From: JAUQQI01 sp040289115
Lineage (GTDB): Bacteria; Chloroflexota; Dehalococcoidia; JAUQQI01
Direction of reading: 5' to 3'
NCBI GenBank assembly: GCA_040289115.1
Contig: PSKS01000060.1
Span: forward strand, 1 to 14,770
DNA: 14,770 bases
Part shown: positions 13,069 to 14,770 of the stretch, piece by piece
Position numbering within the stretch: the stretch's first letter is position 1
How the letters are laid out: each line of letters opens with the position of its first letter
The notes under the pieces: model-generated
What the model was told of the DNA's origin: nothing
The model's database searches: none
What the model saw: the letters and a program-made list of their open reading frames with translations, nothing else
Translations under genes and position numbers: made by a program

Positions 13069-14503
13069 GGTCGCGATAGGACCGGAGCCGCCGCAGGGCA
13101 TCGACAACCTTCACGGTGGTGCCAAAACGGGGCTGGTGGCCCACCGGGGTCTCCTCAGATCGGCCGGTCCGGACCCCTTCGCCGGCGGCCTGCTCGGAAA
13201 GGCCGAACATGGCCGTGAGGGCCTGTTCCATCTGGATGATGGTGTTGCTCCGTAAAACGTAAACGGGAATGCCCTGGGCTTCCGCCTCCCGGAGGAGCTG
13301 GGGCTTCTTGCGGTAAAAGTTTTTCAACGTCATCACCGCATCGGCTTCGGCCAGGGAATCGACCACGATAACCGGCAGCTGAAGGCCCCGGGCAACCTGG
13401 GCCAGCCGGTCCCGGCTCACGCCGTAGGCCAGGATCCGGAGGGGCTTTTCGGGCACCTCCAATCCTGGGGCCTCCGGCAGCGCGGCCGGGCGGGCCACCC
13501 GCTGGGGCTCAAAGCCCTGAATTGTGCCGTCCGGGAGAACCCGGCGCTGGAGGTGGGGCGGCTCGATGCCCCGCAGGATCAGGTCCACCGCCTCGGCCAC
13601 GTCGGGATGGACGGCCACCTCCGTCCAGCTCTGGATCTCGACCACCACGTCGAAGGTGGGCGGGGCCTTGCGCTCCAGAATGGTCTTCTGGGTGCCCCGG
13701 CGGCGGGCCTCCTCGTCGCTCAGGGTCACAGCCTGCACCCCGCCGACCAGGTCGGCCAGGGTGGGGTTCATGATCAGGTTCTCCAGGGTGTTGCCATGGG
13801 CGGTGGCGATGAGCTGAACGCCCCGCTCGGCAATCGTCCGGGCAGCCTCGGCCTCTAGGGCCGTACCGATCTCGTCGATGACGATGACCTCCGGCATATG
13901 GTTCTCCACCGCCTCGATCATGACGGCGTGCTGGAGGGCCGGGGTCTTGACCTGCATACGTCGTGCCCGCCCGATGGCCGGATGGGGGATGTCGCCGTCG
14001 CCGGCGATCTCGTTGGACGTGTCCACGATGACGACCCGCTTACGCAGGTCATCGGCCAGGACCCTGGCGGCCTCCCGGAGCATGGTGGTCTTACCAACGC
14101 CGGGCCGGCCCAGCAGCAGGATGCTCTTGCCCGACTCAATGAGGTCCTGGATTATCCGGACGGTGCCGTAAACGGCCCGCCCGACCCGCAGGGTCAAGCC
14201 GACGATCTTACCCTGCCGGTTGCGAATGGCCGAGATTCGGTGCAGGGTCCGGGGGATGCCGGCCCGGTTGTCGTCCCCGAACTGCCCGATCCGGGAGACC
14301 ACGTATTCGATGTCTTCTTCGGTGACATCCCGGTCATTAAGGAAGATATCGTCGCCGGGGAACCGGGCCTCCGGCCGCCGGCCCAAGTCCATGACGATCT
14401 CGAGCAGGTCGGATTTTCGGGGATGGGTGTGGAGGGGCGCGGCGATGTCGGGGGGAACGACCGCCAGCAACGCCTCAAGGTCGTCGGTGATTACCTGCTG
14501 CAA
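13058..14503 (-). CDS. SpoIIIAA/Ycf45-like AAA ATPase
   Basis: A 481-residue cytoplasmic P-loop ATPase. Numbering from the TTG two codons upstream, the N-terminal region (about 1-110) carries DLEALLAVVPPDI and the GIPRTLHRISAIRNRQG strand typical of this family. The ATPase core has Walker A GRPGVGKT (134-141), Walker B VIVIDE (208-213) and a sensor-like ATAHG (235-239), and then a family-specific C-terminal half. The closest known relatives are sporulation protein SpoIIIAA and the plastid/cyanobacterial Ycf45 proteins, annotated as single-stranded nucleic-acid-binding R3H ATPases; I cannot see a clear R3H motif at this C-terminus. TTG 14503 is preferred because AAGGAGG (14517-14511) lies 7 nt upstream. 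Function is unproven. It overlaps the start of tmk. Confidence 0.85.
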   Translation of the reverse strand: MQQVITDDLEALLAVVPPDIAAPLHTHPRKSDLLEIVMDLGRRPEARFPGDDIFLNDRDVTEEDIEYVVSRIGQFGDDNRAGIPRTLHRISAIRNRQGKIVGLTLRVGRAVYGTVRIIQDLIESGKSILLLGRPGVGKTTMLREAARVLADDLRKRVVIVDTSNEIAGDGDIPHPAIGRARRMQVKTPALQHAVMIEAVENHMPEVIVIDEIGTALEAEAARTIAERGVQLIATAHGNTLENLIMNPTLADLVGGVQAVTLSDEEARRRGTQKTILERKAPPTFDVVVEIQSWTEVAVHPDVAEAVDLILRGIEPPHLQRRVLPDGTIQGFEPQRVARPAALPEAPGLEVPEKPLRILAYGVSRDRLAQVARGLQLPVIVVDSLAEADAVMTLKNFYRKKPQLLREAEAQGIPVYVLRSNTIIQMEQALTAMFGLSEQAAGEGVRTGRSEETPVGHQPRFGTTVKVVDALRRLRSYRDRAG

Positions 14504-14510
14504 CCTCAAC

Positions 14511-14517
14511 CCTCCTT
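14511..14517 (-). promoter_or_regulatory. Ribosome-binding site fixing the start of the AAA ATPase
   Basis: AAGGAGG is a strong Shine-Dalgarno match, placed 7 nt before TTG 14503. The upstream TTG at 14509 would leave only 1 nt of spacing, so it is rejected as the start. The box begins at the last base of the TGA stop of the preceding gene, indicating tight operon packing. Confidence 0.75.
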
Positions 14518-14770
14518 CAAGCCCTTACCGGAATAAGTTTCTGCGCTTTGACCCGGACCGCCTGGTGACGAACGAGGCAGGTAAACTGCCCCACCGCCTC
14601 GAAGCCCAACTGCTCGAGGGCGGCGGCCACGTGGGGCTGATAATCGGCCACCAGCCCGAGCACGACCTTCTTGCCGGCATGGCGGGAAAGGAACGACCCC
14701 AGATGCTGGGCCACCGCCGGTCCCGGCAGGTCCCGGGCCTCGGCGGTGAGCTGAAGCTGGTCGTCGGCCG
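14517..14770 (-). CDS. C-terminal part of an unidentified protein (possibly GNAT-like)
   Basis: The frame is open from the right window edge to TGA at 14519-14517 and gives 84 residues. The first part reads DDQLQLTAEARDLPGPAVAQHL, followed by KKVVLGLVADYQPHVAAALEQLGFEAVGQFTCLVRHQAVRVK. The pattern of a hydrophobic strand, a YQPHVAAALEQLGF helix and a VGQFTCLVRH strand is reminiscent of the last helix and strands of GNAT acetyltransferases, where an L-x-x-LGF segment is common, but this is a weak resemblance and the acetyl-CoA-binding motif would lie outside the window. A GTG at 14714 could be taken as a start, but the frame continues upstream with similar composition, so a truncated longer gene is more likely. 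It lies 13 nt upstream of the AAA ATPase and should share its transcript. Confidence 0.65.
   Translation of the reverse strand, partial: ADDQLQLTAEARDLPGPAVAQHLGSFLSRHAGKKVVLGLVADYQPHVAAALEQLGFEAVGQFTCLVRHQAVRVKAQKLIPVRA

Overview
The window is high-GC bacterial DNA, most likely from a thermophilic Chloroflexota (roughly 0.6 confidence). Three things point there: a large secreted beta-helix protein ending in a short hydrophobic LFLPIIRN tail of the kind common on exported Anaerolineae/Chloroflexus proteins; a cupredoxin end with Cys-x4-His-x4-Met ligand spacing as in auracyanin; and an AAA ATPase-thymidylate kinase pair. No rRNA, tRNA, insertion sequence, phage gene or CRISPR array was found. 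A thermophilic Bacillota cannot be excluded from sequence alone.

Layout, left to right. Bases 1-137 (+) hold the C-terminal end of a type-1 copper protein. Convergent to it on the minus strand is a cluster read from 2674 down to 229: a CcdA-like thiol-disulfide membrane transporter, a DJ-1/PfpI protein, and thiD preceded by a clear TPP riboswitch (1108-1231). On the plus strand, about 2806-5463 encodes an exported right-handed beta-helix protein with about 17 Gly-rich repeats spaced near 90 nt. From 5460 to the right edge everything is on the minus strand: a compact System I cytochrome c maturation operon transcribed ccmE-ccmF-ccmH-(zinc-ribbon CcmI-like)-(secreted accessory)-ccmA-ccmB-ccmC-ccmD, preceded by thymidylate kinase, a SpoIIIAA/Ycf45-like AAA ATPase and the end of another gene running off the window.

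How it works together: CcmABCD load haem onto the chaperone CcmE, CcmF/H attach it to apocytochromes, and the CcdA-like protein could supply the reducing power; no CcmG/ResA thioredoxin is visible here. Most ccm genes overlap by 1-14 nt, implying translational coupling. No protein in the window has a CXXCH haem site, so the substrates are encoded elsewhere.

Most notable points: the CcmE haem-binding motif is Cys-Pro-Ser-Lys-Phe instead of His-x3-Tyr, lacking both canonical residues, yet ccmH is present; the operon has no normal ccmI but carries two membrane proteins that each end or continue in a CcmI-loop-like helical hairpin, one joined to a zinc ribbon and one to a large extracytoplasmic beta domain; and a 56-residue ccmD lies hidden between ccmC and the beta-helix gene.
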